A DNA stretch of 64,000 nt from Dyadobacter sp. NIV53. GTDB taxonomy: Bacteria; Bacteroidota; Bacteroidia; Cytophagales; Spirosomataceae. The notes beneath the pieces are model-generated. The model was not told the origin of the DNA, ran no database searches, and saw only the letters and a program-made list of their open reading frames with translations. Where the stretch lies: positions 4,553,501 to 4,617,500 of the forward strand of contig NZ_CP081299.1 in the NCBI RefSeq assembly GCF_019711195.1, read 5' to 3'. Position numbers and translations under genes: made by a program. Of this stretch, positions 26,422 to 34,897 are shown one piece after another (the stretch's first letter is position 1; every line of letters starts with the position of its first letter).

Positions 26422-26919
26422 TTGATACAAGTACTTTTCGTGTGTTTGGGCAACATCTGCCGTTCACCAATAACTGAGGGGATTTTTAAGGATCTGGTAA
26501 GAGAAAAAGGATTGGAAGCTATAATTCAATGCGATTCAGCAGGAACCGCTGCTTACCATATAGGAAGCTTGGCTGACAAACGAATGCGGAAAGTGGCATT
26601 AGCACAGGGCATTATACTTACACATTGTGCACGTCAATTTTCTGACAAAGATTTTAATGACTACAATTATATCCTGGCAATGGATCAATCAAACTATGAG
26701 CACATCAGGAAAAAAGGCCTGCGGGGCGATGGATCTTATTTACCGGAACAGCAGTTATATTTATACAGAATGTTTGATCCCAAGCGCGGTTCATCGGTAA
26801 ATGTTCCTGATCCGTATTATGAAGAAATAGCTGCTTTTGAGGAAGTTTGCGAAATTGTTAAAAGAAGTGGAATAGCTTTTCTGGATTTTATAATTAAAAA
26901 ACACAACCTTACTATTTAA
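26422..26919 (+). CDS. Low-molecular-weight protein tyrosine phosphatase
   Basis: 165 residues. The P-loop VCLGNICRSP near residues 7-16 has the nucleophile Cys and the Arg. The general-acid loop is VPDPYYE near residue 132. The start is TTG 26422; an in-frame stop lies 12 bases upstream and no ATG fits. Substrates cannot be told from sequence; such enzymes often act on tyrosine kinases of capsule synthesis, but no such genes are near. Confidence 0.93.
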   Translation: MIQVLFVCLGNICRSPITEGIFKDLVREKGLEAIIQCDSAGTAAYHIGSLADKRMRKVALAQGIILTHCARQFSDKDFNDYNYILAMDQSNYEHIRKKGLRGDGSYLPEQQLYLYRMFDPKRGSSVNVPDPYYEEIAAFEEVCEIVKRSGIAFLDFIIKKHNLTI

Positions 26920-26982
26920 GCAATGTGTAAGTCACAATCGCTTCACATATCCCTGAATTTTAAATACTAAATCATTACGACA

Positions 26983-28515
26983 TTGAGCAAGAAAGTCATT
27001 CTTATTATTATGGACGGTTGGGGAATCGCCAAAATTGGTGAAGAGAACCGTTCTGCTGTTTTAGCAGCCAATACTCCTTTTTATGATAGTATTTTAGAAA
27101 GATACCCCCATAGTAAATTAGCAGCCAGCGGCCTTGCAGTCGGTCTTCCTGATGGGCAGATGGGCAACTCAGAAGTGGGACATACCAATCTGGGAGCAGG
27201 ACGAGTTGTATACCAGGATTTAGTAAAAATAAATCTGGCTGTTTCAGAAGGTACGTTAGGCAAGGAGAAAGTTTTGACTGATGCGCTGGATTATGCAAAA
27301 ACAAATGATAAAAAAGTACATTTCATTGGTCTGGTTTCTGATGGTGGTGTACATTCTCATATTGACCACGTAAAGGGTTTGTGTAAAATAGCAAATGACA
27401 GAGGCCTTAAAAATGTCTTTGTCCATGCATTTACAGATGGAAGGGATTGTGATCCAAAAAGCGGGCTTGCATTTTTGACAGACCTTGAGAAATCAATGGA
27501 GCAAACAAGCGGACAACTGGCAAGCATTACGGGCCGTTATTATGCCATGGACCGTGATAAAAGGTGGGAAAGGGTAAAGTTGGCTTACGATGCTATGGTT
27601 CTTGGTGAAGGAAAACGGGTAAAATCTTCAGATATGCTCAAATCGCTGGAAGAGTCGTATGAAGAAGGCATCACCGATGAATTTATTATGCCTGTTGTAG
27701 CAGTGAAAGAAAATGGAGAGCCTCTGGCTGTAATTGAAGAAGGTGATGTGGTTTTGTGTTTTAATTTCAGGACAGACCGTGGCAGGGAAATTACGGAGGC
27801 CCTTACGCAGCAGGATTTCCATGAGCAGAATATGCACAAACTCAATCTGCGTTATATTACTATGACTAATTACGATGACACTTTTAAAGGTGTTGAAGTA
27901 ATTTTTGATAAAGATAATTTGAATAATACACTTGGGGAAGTTCTGGAAGGTGCTGGCAAAAAACAGATACGAATTGCTGAAACTGAAAAATATCCACATG
28001 TGACTTTTTTCTTTTCGGGAGGCCGTGAAAAACCATTTATAGGAGAAAGCCGTTTGATGTGCCCATCTCCAAAGGTGGCAACTTACGATCTTCAGCCGGA
28101 AATGTCAGCTTTTGGTCTCCGGGATGCTATTATTCCTGAATTGGAAAAGGAAGAAGTAGATTTCGTTTGTCTTAATTTTGCTAATCCTGATATGGTCGGT
28201 CATACAGGTGTTTTCGAGGCTGCTGTAAAGGCATGTGAAACTGTTGACCAATGTGTTCAGGCTGTTGTATCTACCGGTTTAAATCATGGCTATTCTTCCA
28301 TTATTATCGCAGATCACGGCAATTCGGATTATATGCGAAACGATGATGGTTCGCCTAATACCGCCCATTCGCTTAATCTGGTACCATGTATACTTGTTGA
28401 CAGTGAATACAGCAAACCAATTAATGATGGTAAATTAGCTGATATAGCGCCAACTATTCTGGAATTGATGGGAATAGCAAAACCGGCAGAAATGATCGGT
28501 ACCAGTATTTTGTAA
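26983..28515 (+). CDS. gpmI: 2,3-bisphosphoglycerate-independent phosphoglycerate mutase
   Basis: Metal-dependent glycolytic enzyme interconverting 3- and 2-phosphoglycerate, just before enolase in the pathway. 510 residues. The metal site begins IIMDGWGI. The serine that carries the phosphate is in MGNSEVGHTNLGAGR. FTDGRDCDPKSG, FNFRTDRGREI, NPDMVGHTG and ADHGNSD are intact. Start is TTG 26983, leading straight into SKKVILIIMDG. With eno nearby this makes a small glycolytic cluster. Confidence 0.97.
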   Translation: MSKKVILIIMDGWGIAKIGEENRSAVLAANTPFYDSILERYPHSKLAASGLAVGLPDGQMGNSEVGHTNLGAGRVVYQDLVKINLAVSEGTLGKEKVLTDALDYAKTNDKKVHFIGLVSDGGVHSHIDHVKGLCKIANDRGLKNVFVHAFTDGRDCDPKSGLAFLTDLEKSMEQTSGQLASITGRYYAMDRDKRWERVKLAYDAMVLGEGKRVKSSDMLKSLEESYEEGITDEFIMPVVAVKENGEPLAVIEEGDVVLCFNFRTDRGREITEALTQQDFHEQNMHKLNLRYITMTNYDDTFKGVEVIFDKDNLNNTLGEVLEGAGKKQIRIAETEKYPHVTFFFSGGREKPFIGESRLMCPSPKVATYDLQPEMSAFGLRDAIIPELEKEEVDFVCLNFANPDMVGHTGVFEAAVKACETVDQCVQAVVSTGLNHGYSSIIIADHGNSDYMRNDDGSPNTAHSLNLVPCILVDSEYSKPINDGKLADIAPTILELMGIAKPAEMIGTSIL

Positions 28516-28544
28516 ATAAATAGTTTTACTGACATAAATATATA

Positions 28545-28573
28545 AGAGAGCTCGTTAGGGCTCTCTATTTTTT
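28545..28573 (+). terminator. Terminator after gpmI
   Basis: AGAGAGC and GCTCTCT form a 7-bp stem with an 8-nt loop, followed by ATTTTTTATTT. Confidence 0.75.
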
Positions 28574-28618
28574 ATTTGCGGATTATTAAGATCTGTAAAA
28601 ACCGAATTGCCTTTTATC

Positions 28619-29230
28619 ATGTATAAAGAATCTGTTATCGCCATTAGTAAAAAAGCAAGGTCTACATTCATTATGCTTTTCTTTTTAATTTTCTCATGCG
28701 CTCTATTTTCTTGTGACAATCCGGAAAACGAGCAGGATCAGGTAAAAAAGTACTTTGACCTCAAAGGATTTATTGAAAGTCAGATTAATATAATGGATCA
28801 GGACAAACCAGTTGTTTTTAAGACAATGGGCATAGGAGAAGAACAGAATGAACGGTCTTCAAAGGAAATTAATTGGAAAAGGGAATTTGAATTGTTTATA
28901 CAGGCAGATATTAACAAACCTGCGTATAGCCAAAGTTATATAATTACGCGTCCTGATTCCATGACTTATGAATATCAGATAAAGCAAGGACAGGATTTAC
29001 CCGTTAAAAGTTTGAGAATAAAGCTGGATGCTCCTGGCGGTATGCCAATACAGATTGTAGCACAGCTGAAATCAGTAAATAAATTATATCAGTCAGAAAA
29101 GAATATTGAGATAAGCTGCGATGTGAAAAATAAAAATAGCAGGATAAAGTCTTACCAGATTACCGGATTTCAAAAGCTGGTGACCATGGAAAAGAAACCA
29201 TTTATGATTAAAGCGATTATAAATTATTAG
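28619..29230 (+). CDS. Lipoprotein of unknown function
   Basis: 203 residues from ATG 28619. The N-terminus is basic, then hydrophobic, and ends at a lipobox (ALFSC), so it is predicted to be lipid-anchored. The mature part is a mix of charged and polar residues (KKYFDLKGFIESQIN, YEYQIKQGQDLPVKSL, IEISCDVKNKNSRIKSY), suggesting a mostly beta fold. I do not recognise the family. The TTG at 28607 is an alternative start. It ends before a 328-base gap with no gene. Confidence 0.75.
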   Translation: MYKESVIAISKKARSTFIMLFFLIFSCALFSCDNPENEQDQVKKYFDLKGFIESQINIMDQDKPVVFKTMGIGEEQNERSSKEINWKREFELFIQADINKPAYSQSYIITRPDSMTYEYQIKQGQDLPVKSLRIKLDAPGGMPIQIVAQLKSVNKLYQSEKNIEISCDVKNKNSRIKSYQITGFQKLVTMEKKPFMIKAIINY

Positions 29231-29265
29231 TTCGTTTTTGCATTATTTGAAGCTGTACTCTTTCA

Positions 29266-29298
29266 CCATAAATTGGGTAAACATTACCCAATTTATGG
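29266..29298. repeat. Perfect 15-bp inverted repeat with 3-nt loop
   Basis: CCATAAATTGGGTAA and TTACCCAATTTATGG flank ACA. The run after it is not T-rich, so termination would be inefficient. It lies 35 bases after the lipoprotein gene and may be its terminator or an operator. The rest of the gap to 29558 contains only the promoter candidate at 29351-29383. Confidence 0.6.
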
Positions 29299-29350
29299 GC
29301 TCATGACTTCCATCATTTATATATCTTCGAAAACCCATTTGAATCATAAC

Positions 29351-29383
29351 TTTGTATTTAAACAAGTTAAATAGATTATTTTG
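29351..29383 (+). promoter_or_regulatory. Possible promoter of the coiled-coil gene
   Basis: TTTG at 29351-29354 and TTATTTTG (one mismatch to TAnnTTTG) at 29376-29383 are separated by 21 nt. The leader would be about 170 bases, longer than usual, so this is tentative. Confidence 0.4.
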
Positions 29384-29558
29384 GTACTATTCTTATTTTA
29401 TGCGCCAGTTATCATTACAATTTTATAACGTTTTTTTCTTTCGGCACAGAATTAATGATTATAGATTTATAATGAATTAATAATACTTAAGCTAAAAATT
29501 GCCAAAGTGGCAAAAGTTTACGTAAACTAAATCAGTTAAACACTAAATCATTTTATCA

Positions 29559-30512
29559 ATGCAACCAGAACAAAAAAATAAACAAAGTATAGCGTGGGCA
29601 ATGGTCGTTGTCTTAGGTTTAGCAACTGCCATGTTTGGCTATTTGTTTACTACTCAAAAGGGCGAACTGACACAACAGGAATCTTTGGTTGTTGAAAAAG
29701 CACACGAATTGGCCGTAACAAAGACTAAACTTGACTCAATCTCGACAGTACTTGATACGAAAATTGCAGAAATTGAAAGATTAGGCGGTGATGTTACTGA
29801 ACTGACTAAGGTGAAAGAAAGATTGGAAGCGGATAAATTAGCTTTCAGCCGCAGTAAAAAAATGGAAACCGGGAAATACCTGAGTAAAATTAAGGAATAC
29901 GAACAGTTTCTTGTTGAAAAAGATGAGTTGATTGCTCAGCTTCGTGCAGAAAACGAGCATTTGGTTGCTTCCAACGATTCATTAAGCACACACGTTGGCA
30001 CTTTGTCAAGTGAAAGAGAAAAGTTAGTAAAACGTCAGGCTGAACTGACAGATTCAGTTGTAACTTTCACAGCTGTAAATAAGGAGCTTTCTGCAAAAGT
30101 AAGTCAGGCTGCAGCACTTAAAGCTGCTAATTTGAAGGTACTTGCTGTAAACTCAAGAGGTAAAGAAAAAGACAAGGAAGAATATAAAGCGAAGAGAGTT
30201 GACAAGTTAAAGCTTACTTTCACACTTCCCGAGAACGCACTGACAGCACAAGAATCTAAGGATATTTATGTTCGGGTTTTAGATCCTGAAGGAGCAGTAA
30301 TCGCCGACGACGCAACGGGTTCAGGTGAGTTTGAAATTAACGGATCACCGTCAAAGTTTACTTCCCGCGAATCCATTGCTTATCAGAATAACAACCAGAA
30401 GGTAGAAATGTTATATGATAATGCAACTCAGTTCCGACCTGGAAAATATAACGTAGAGCTTTATTCAGAAGGTTACAAGATAGGTAATACTAATTTTACT
30501 ATCAAAAAGTAA
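29559..30512 (+). CDS. Membrane-anchored coiled-coil protein of unknown function
   Basis: 317 residues. One N-terminal membrane segment (WAMVVVLGLATAMFGYLF, residues 13-30) is followed by a long coiled coil to about residue 200, rich in Glu, Lys and Leu heptads. The C-terminal 105 residues look like a small beta domain (KLKLTFTLPENA, IYVRVLDPEGAVIADD, KYNVELYSEGYKIGNTNFTI). The topology puts the coiled coil and domain in the periplasm or cytoplasm depending on orientation. I recall similar proteins across Cytophagales but no assigned function. A good terminator follows. Confidence 0.8.
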   Translation: MQPEQKNKQSIAWAMVVVLGLATAMFGYLFTTQKGELTQQESLVVEKAHELAVTKTKLDSISTVLDTKIAEIERLGGDVTELTKVKERLEADKLAFSRSKKMETGKYLSKIKEYEQFLVEKDELIAQLRAENEHLVASNDSLSTHVGTLSSEREKLVKRQAELTDSVVTFTAVNKELSAKVSQAAALKAANLKVLAVNSRGKEKDKEEYKAKRVDKLKLTFTLPENALTAQESKDIYVRVLDPEGAVIADDATGSGEFEINGSPSKFTSRESIAYQNNNQKVEMLYDNATQFRPGKYNVELYSEGYKIGNTNFTIKK

Positions 30513-30545
30513 TAAGATTAGAAATTCACACCATACATAACGTTA

Positions 30546-30576
30546 AAGGCGGTCAAATTTTGACCGCCTTCTTTTT
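30546..30576 (+). terminator. Terminator after the coiled-coil gene
   Basis: AAGGCGGTCAAA and TTTGACCGCCTT form a 12-bp stem followed by CTTTTT. It separates this gene from the convergent PPK2 gene; on the minus strand no T-tract follows the stem. Confidence 0.85.
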
Positions 30577-30599
30577 GTATTACTATTTTACACAAAAAA

Positions 30600-31490
30600 T
30601 TATTTCAGATTCTGATTATTGATTACCTCAATAAAATGATGCAATTCTTCTGCACGTTCTGGACTTGAATCCGGATAATTCATATCCATTTTTTGTAATT
30701 CTTCTGTGATAATTTTTCCAACAATTAAACGCAGGTTTTTCTTGTCATCAGCAGGGATTACATACCAGGGTGCTTTTTTCGATGCTGTTGTATTGATACA
30801 TTCTTCATAAGCTTTCATATAGTCGTCCCACTGATCACGCACTTTTACATCCTGTTCCTCAAACTTCCAGTTTTTTGACGGATCTTCAATACGCTCTATC
30901 AAACGCTCAGCTTGCTCTTCCTTGGATACATTCAGGAAAAATTTTATTACGCGGATTCCATTTCGGTATAAGTATTTCTCCAGGTTTTTGATATCAGAAT
31001 AGCGATGTTTAAATACTTTATCGAGATCTGAGGTAAGTTCAGCAGGCAGGCGTTGGGAATTAGTTAAAATAGAGGGATCTACTTTTACAACCAGTACTTC
31101 TTCGTAATAGCTCCTGTTAAAAATAGTAATGGTTCCACGTTGCGGTAAAACAGCGTTGGTCCGCCACAAAAAATCATGTCCCAATTCTGTTTCAGTTGGT
31201 CTCTTAAACGAGTGAATTTTTACACCCACAGGATTGACACCTGATAGAACGTGTTTGATTGTGCCATCTTTACCCGCAGCATCCATTGCCTGAAAAATAA
31301 CAAGCAATCCATACCGGTTATGTGCATACATCTTACTTTGCAGTTCATCCAGTTCTTTGGCGGAATCTGCCTGCATTTGTTCGTATTCTTCTTTGCTTTC
31401 GTATATATCTTTTGAGCGGGTCTTTGCCTTTTTTATTTCAAATTTTTGTGTTCCGTCAATGCGATACTGGTCTGAATTGAAATTTGACAT
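30600..31490 (-). CDS. Polyphosphate kinase 2 family protein
   Basis: Polyphosphate-dependent nucleotide kinase, 296 residues. The Walker A-type motif is MDAAGKDGTIKH near residue 68, then SFKRPTETELGHDFLWR and the Walker B-like IFNRSYYEEVLVVKV. EEQDVKVRDQWDDYMKAYE and APWYVIPADDKKNLR close the core. The length is that of a one-domain PPK2. Whether it prefers AMP, ADP or GDP cannot be told by eye. It follows rdgB by 59 bases, so the two could be co-transcribed as a nucleotide-pool unit. Confidence 0.93.
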   Translation of the reverse strand: MSNFNSDQYRIDGTQKFEIKKAKTRSKDIYESKEEYEQMQADSAKELDELQSKMYAHNRYGLLVIFQAMDAAGKDGTIKHVLSGVNPVGVKIHSFKRPTETELGHDFLWRTNAVLPQRGTITIFNRSYYEEVLVVKVDPSILTNSQRLPAELTSDLDKVFKHRYSDIKNLEKYLYRNGIRVIKFFLNVSKEEQAERLIERIEDPSKNWKFEEQDVKVRDQWDDYMKAYEECINTTASKKAPWYVIPADDKKNLRLIVGKIITEELQKMDMNYPDSSPERAEELHHFIEVINNQNLK

Positions 31491-31549
31491 ATTTGGTTAT
31501 TTATTTGCTGAAAATATAAATGTAAGCGAATCCATTGATATTAGCTGGT

Positions 31550-32125
31550 TTATATCTGATTGAGGAAATTTACCAGTTTAGCAAAGGCAATTGCCCTGTG
31601 GCTTAGCTTGCTCTTTTCCAGCATGGTCATTTCTGCAAAAGTGTGGTCATGTCCATCAGGCAAAAATATCGGATCATAGCCAAAGCCTTGTAAACCCCGT
31701 TTTTCATTGATGATTTGCCCTTCAACTGCACCTTCAAACTGATTATATATTCCATGGATTACCAATGTTATCACTGTTTTAAACCGGGCTTTGTGATTGA
31801 CATGAGACGATAGTTTTTCAATCAGTAAATTCATATTATCGTCGGAATTCCTTTGCGGGCCGGCATAGCGTGCTGATAACACACCCGGCTCGCCATTTAA
31901 CGCTTCAGCTTCCAATCCGGTGTCATCAGCAAAACAGTTTATTTTAAAGTTATTCCAAACGTATTCTGCTTTTTGCATCGAATTACCCTCGATCGTATCA
32001 CGTGTTTCCGGGATTTCCTCCGAACACCCAATTTCATTTAAGGTTACCAGGGAAAAATGATCACCCAGAAGCGCCTGGATTTCTTGTAATTTATGAGTAT
32101 TATTGGTCGCAAAGCAAAGTTTCAT
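31550..32125 (-). CDS. rdgB: dITP/XTP pyrophosphatase (RdgB/HAM1)
   Basis: House-cleaning enzyme hydrolysing ITP, dITP and XTP. 191 residues. It has CFATNNTHKLQEIQALLG at the start, the acidic DDTGLEAEALNGEPGV, GFGYDPIFLPDG and the C-terminal KLSHRAIAFAKL. It follows the FKBP gene on the same strand, but a terminator lies between. Confidence 0.96.
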   Translation of the reverse strand: MKLCFATNNTHKLQEIQALLGDHFSLVTLNEIGCSEEIPETRDTIEGNSMQKAEYVWNNFKINCFADDTGLEAEALNGEPGVLSARYAGPQRNSDDNMNLLIEKLSSHVNHKARFKTVITLVIHGIYNQFEGAVEGQIINEKRGLQGFGYDPIFLPDGHDHTFAEMTMLEKSKLSHRAIAFAKLVNFLNQI

Positions 32126-32164
32126 GACAGGCCTGTTTTTGTGATTACTAACGCAGTTTAACGT

Positions 32165-32199
32165 AAAAAACGGCTACTCTTTGGGAGCAGCCGTTTTTT
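32165..32199. terminator. Bidirectional terminator between the FKBP gene and rdgB
   Basis: AAAAAACGGCT and AGCCGTTTTTT form an 11-bp stem with an inner CTC/GAG pair. T runs lie on both sides. It follows the FKBP stop on the minus strand by 20 bases. Confidence 0.85.
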
Positions 32200-32218
32200 A
32201 TACAGAATTATATCTAAA

Positions 32219-33121
32219 TTATTTTGCTGGTGGAACGGCAGGGCCGGCAGGTGCTGGTGCGCCTTTACTGAAATCAATCAGTTCCATTTCAAATTGTAAT
32301 ACTGAGTTTCCGGGAATCGGTCCGTAAGTATCAGGTCCGTATGCAAGGCCAGATGGTATCAGCAACAAACCTTTCGCTCCTTTTTTCATAAGCATCAGTC
32401 CTTCTTCCCATCCTGGTATAACCATTCCTGCACCAATTGTCATATCCAATGGCTTTCCTTGTTTTTTAGAACTGTCGAATTCTTTTCCATCCAAAAACTT
32501 ACCTGTGTAATGAACTTTTACGTTATCACCTTGTGCAGGACTAGCACCGGATCCTTCTATTTCAGGTATGTAGTACAACCCCGAAGCTGTTTTTTGCGCT
32601 TTTGCCTTTAGATTATTTTTAGCAATAAAATCTTCAATTACTTTGGCATCAATCGCTTTTTGTTTTACACCAACTTCTGATTGCTGTTTTTGGAATTCCT
32701 CTGAAGTAAGTACACTTAAAACTTTAACAGTGAAACTTAATTCCGATCCTTTTTTAATCATCGGAGGCAATGGCTGCATCATTTTTGCAAATAAAGTATC
32801 TGCATTGATCATGAATTTCGCACTGTCACCAGCTGCTAACATAGCAAGCCCTTCTTCAAAACTACCTTTAAAAGGAGGTGCCTGAAGAACCATTTTCACA
32901 GGAGTTCCTTCTTTGTATGTATCACGAAGTGTTGAGTCAGAACCATTTTTCAAAACCAGATGGAATGACATGATATCGCCTAATTTTGCTTTTCTGGCGT
33001 CGTCTTCGTGATCAAAGACCTGATATTTTAGACCATCTTTAGTAACCTGCGTCCGATATTTGTTGCAAGCCGCTGCGAGAATAGTTATGCCCAACGCATA
33101 ACCGATTGTTTTAAGATTCAT
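32219..33121 (-). CDS. FKBP-type peptidyl-prolyl isomerase lipoprotein
   Basis: 300 residues with a lipoprotein signal ending LAAAC (about residue 19). It appears to have two FKBP-like modules: residues 30-150 are a degenerate copy (GDIMSFHLVLKNGSDS, FKGSFEEGLAMLAAGDSAKF), and residues 175-290 form a clear FKBP domain (VKVHYTGKFLDGKEFDSS, VIPGWEEGLMLMKKGAKG, LAYGPDTYGPIPGNS). The tail is Ala/Pro-rich. It probably folds periplasmic or outer-membrane proteins. An Ala/Pro end and a lost first-domain active site are the odd points. Confidence 0.9.
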   Translation of the reverse strand: MNLKTIGYALGITILAAACNKYRTQVTKDGLKYQVFDHEDDARKAKLGDIMSFHLVLKNGSDSTLRDTYKEGTPVKMVLQAPPFKGSFEEGLAMLAAGDSAKFMINADTLFAKMMQPLPPMIKKGSELSFTVKVLSVLTSEEFQKQQSEVGVKQKAIDAKVIEDFIAKNNLKAKAQKTASGLYYIPEIEGSGASPAQGDNVKVHYTGKFLDGKEFDSSKKQGKPLDMTIGAGMVIPGWEEGLMLMKKGAKGLLLIPSGLAYGPDTYGPIPGNSVLQFEMELIDFSKGAPAPAGPAVPPAK

Positions 33122-33173
33122 TGGATTGTATAATTAAAAAAATATTTAGGTGATTATTAAGCTATTAAAAGTA

Positions 33174-34223
33174 TTAATCAACGCTTAAAAGCGATTGTTG
33201 GTACGAGGGAAGGACAGATAAAAATCTTTCCACAGTTTCTTTTACCGATTGTTCCGATCTGCCGCCTGCTGCATTTTTGTGTCCGCCCCCGCTGAAATGG
33301 CTGCTTGCCAGATCACGCACAGAAAATAAACCCACAGAGCGGAAAGACATTTTAACTTCTCCTTTTCTTTCTATAAAAAGAGCAGACATCACCACGTTTT
33401 CGACCTGTAAGCCATAATTTACAATGCCTTCGGTTTCGCCGGTACTGGAATTAAATTTTAATAATTCAGCTTCTGTAAGAACCATATATGCTGTACGAAA
33501 CTCAGGAATAACCGTTAATTTCTGCGAAAGGACGTATCCCAGAAATTGCAAGCGTGAAAGCGGTGCGTTGTCATAAATCAATCTGTGAATACGGCTTGTA
33601 TCAAAACCGGTCAGCATCAGATCTGCTACAGCTAAATGTACCTCAGGAGTAACATTGGCATGTCGGAAAGAACCTGTATCTGTCATAATTCCGGCATACA
33701 AGCATTCTGCCATTGATATGTCGAAAATCTCAATCGTTTGTTTGTCAGGTTCCATTTCTTTAATCAGCGCGTAAACTAGTTGCGCAGTAGCAGCAGCATA
33801 TGTATCCCAAATCATCCATTTTGCGAAATGCTCGGGTTCTAGATGATGATCAATCATCATTTTAATTGCATTTGCTTCCTGTACCACTTTTCCAAGATCT
33901 TTCAAACGGGAAAGTGCTGAGAAATCTAGACAGCAAATAAGTGTTGCTTCATCAATTTTTCGTTTACAATTGCGCTGGTCCGCAGCTTTTTCATAAACGA
34001 GAACATATTCCATACCAGGTAACCAATTTAAATTGGCAGCATATTCTGTCGGACTGATAACAGTAACATCATGTCCTTTACGGATCAAATAACTTGCCCA
34101 CCCAAGCGAAGAGCCCAGCGCGTCAGCGTCGGGGTCTCTATGCATCGTAATGATGATCTTTTGAGGAGTAGATAGAAAAGTGATTAACTCTTCAATGGTT
34201 TGATTCACAGTTGTTTGATTCAA
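33174..34223 (-). CDS. nrnA: DHH-family bifunctional oligoribonuclease/PAP phosphatase
   Basis: NrnA-type exonuclease that degrades very short RNA and 3'-phosphoadenosine 5'-phosphate. 349 residues. The N-terminal DHH domain has HRDPDADALGSSLGW, CLDFSALSR, the DHH motif (MIDHHLEPEHF) and GIMTDTGSFR. The C-terminal DHHA1 domain has SSHFSGGGHKNAAGG. All the metal-binding residues expected are visible. It is divergent from ndk with promoters back to back. Confidence 0.94.
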   Translation of the reverse strand: MNQTTVNQTIEELITFLSTPQKIIITMHRDPDADALGSSLGWASYLIRKGHDVTVISPTEYAANLNWLPGMEYVLVYEKAADQRNCKRKIDEATLICCLDFSALSRLKDLGKVVQEANAIKMMIDHHLEPEHFAKWMIWDTYAAATAQLVYALIKEMEPDKQTIEIFDISMAECLYAGIMTDTGSFRHANVTPEVHLAVADLMLTGFDTSRIHRLIYDNAPLSRLQFLGYVLSQKLTVIPEFRTAYMVLTEAELLKFNSSTGETEGIVNYGLQVENVVMSALFIERKGEVKMSFRSVGLFSVRDLASSHFSGGGHKNAAGGRSEQSVKETVERFLSVLPSYQQSLLSVD

Positions 34224-34343
34224 TAGAAGGCTCTGGCAAAGTAAAATTAAGCCACAAAATTAATAAAACTGTTGGGATTTGTTCAATCTTGATTACTAAA
34301 GGCTTAATCAAACTGCAAATGTTTTGCATCTTATGTAAGGTTG

Positions 34344-34373
34344 CAAAGGTAATTGGCTATGATATAATTGAAA
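34344..34373 (-). promoter_or_regulatory. Promoter of nrnA
   Basis: On the minus strand TACCTTTG (34351 down to 34344) is an exact -7 box and TTTC (34373 to 34370) a one-mismatch -33 box, 18 nt apart. The leader would be about 115 bases. Confidence 0.55.
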
Positions 34374-34378
34374 AATAG

Positions 34379-34386
34379 TAAGTTTG
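34379..34386 (+). promoter_or_regulatory. -7 box of the ndk promoter
   Basis: TAAGTTTG matches TAnnTTTG. A -33 box is weak (TTGG at 34353-34356, 22 nt upstream). A start near 34393 lies after the alternative TTG start at 34384, which supports translation from ATG 34411. Confidence 0.5.
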
Positions 34387-34410
34387 CATGAAATAAATTT
34401 TAGCAATTTT

Positions 34411-34830
34411 ATGCCAACAAATAAAACGTTTACAATGATTAAGCCTGATGCCGTGGAAGATGGTAACTCAGGCTCTATTATTCAAATGATTGAGAAGGCC
34501 GGTTTCCGGGTTGTAGCTTTAAAGAAAACGCAGCTGACCCCTGAACGTGCCGGACAATTTTATGAAGTTCACAAAGAGCGTCCGTTTTATAACGATTTAT
34601 GCAAATACATGTCTTCTGGCCCTATCATTCCAATGATTCTGGAAAAACAGAATGCAGTAGCAGATTTCCGTACGCTGATCGGAGCAACTAATCCTGCAAA
34701 TGCAGATGAAGGTACAATTCGTAAATTGTTTGCAAAATCCATTGAAGCAAATGCTATTCACGGATCAGATTCTGATGAAAATGCCGGAATTGAAGGCAAC
34801 TTTTTCTTTGGAGGATTAGAGCAGTTTTAG
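34411..34830 (+). CDS. ndk: Nucleoside diphosphate kinase
   Basis: Balances nucleoside triphosphate pools. 139 residues from ATG 34411, the family length: NKTFTMIKPDAVEDGNSG at the start, the catalytic His in NAIHGSDSDENA, and FRTLIGATNPANADEGTIR in between. The in-frame TTG at 34384 would add nine residues that the family lacks and lies upstream of the expected RNA start. Confidence 0.97.
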   Translation: MPTNKTFTMIKPDAVEDGNSGSIIQMIEKAGFRVVALKKTQLTPERAGQFYEVHKERPFYNDLCKYMSSGPIIPMILEKQNAVADFRTLIGATNPANADEGTIRKLFAKSIEANAIHGSDSDENAGIEGNFFFGGLEQF

Positions 34831-34842
34831 AAAGATAATTGC

Positions 34843-34888
34843 AAAAGAAATGGTGGCGATATATTGCATATCGCCACCATTTCTTTTT
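34843..34888. terminator. Bidirectional terminator between ndk and the fasciclin gene
   Basis: A 20-bp perfect stem (AAAAGAAATGGTGGCGATAT and its complement) with a 5-nt loop and T-rich ends serves the two convergent genes. Confidence 0.9.
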
Positions 34889-34897
34889 GTTGCTGAT

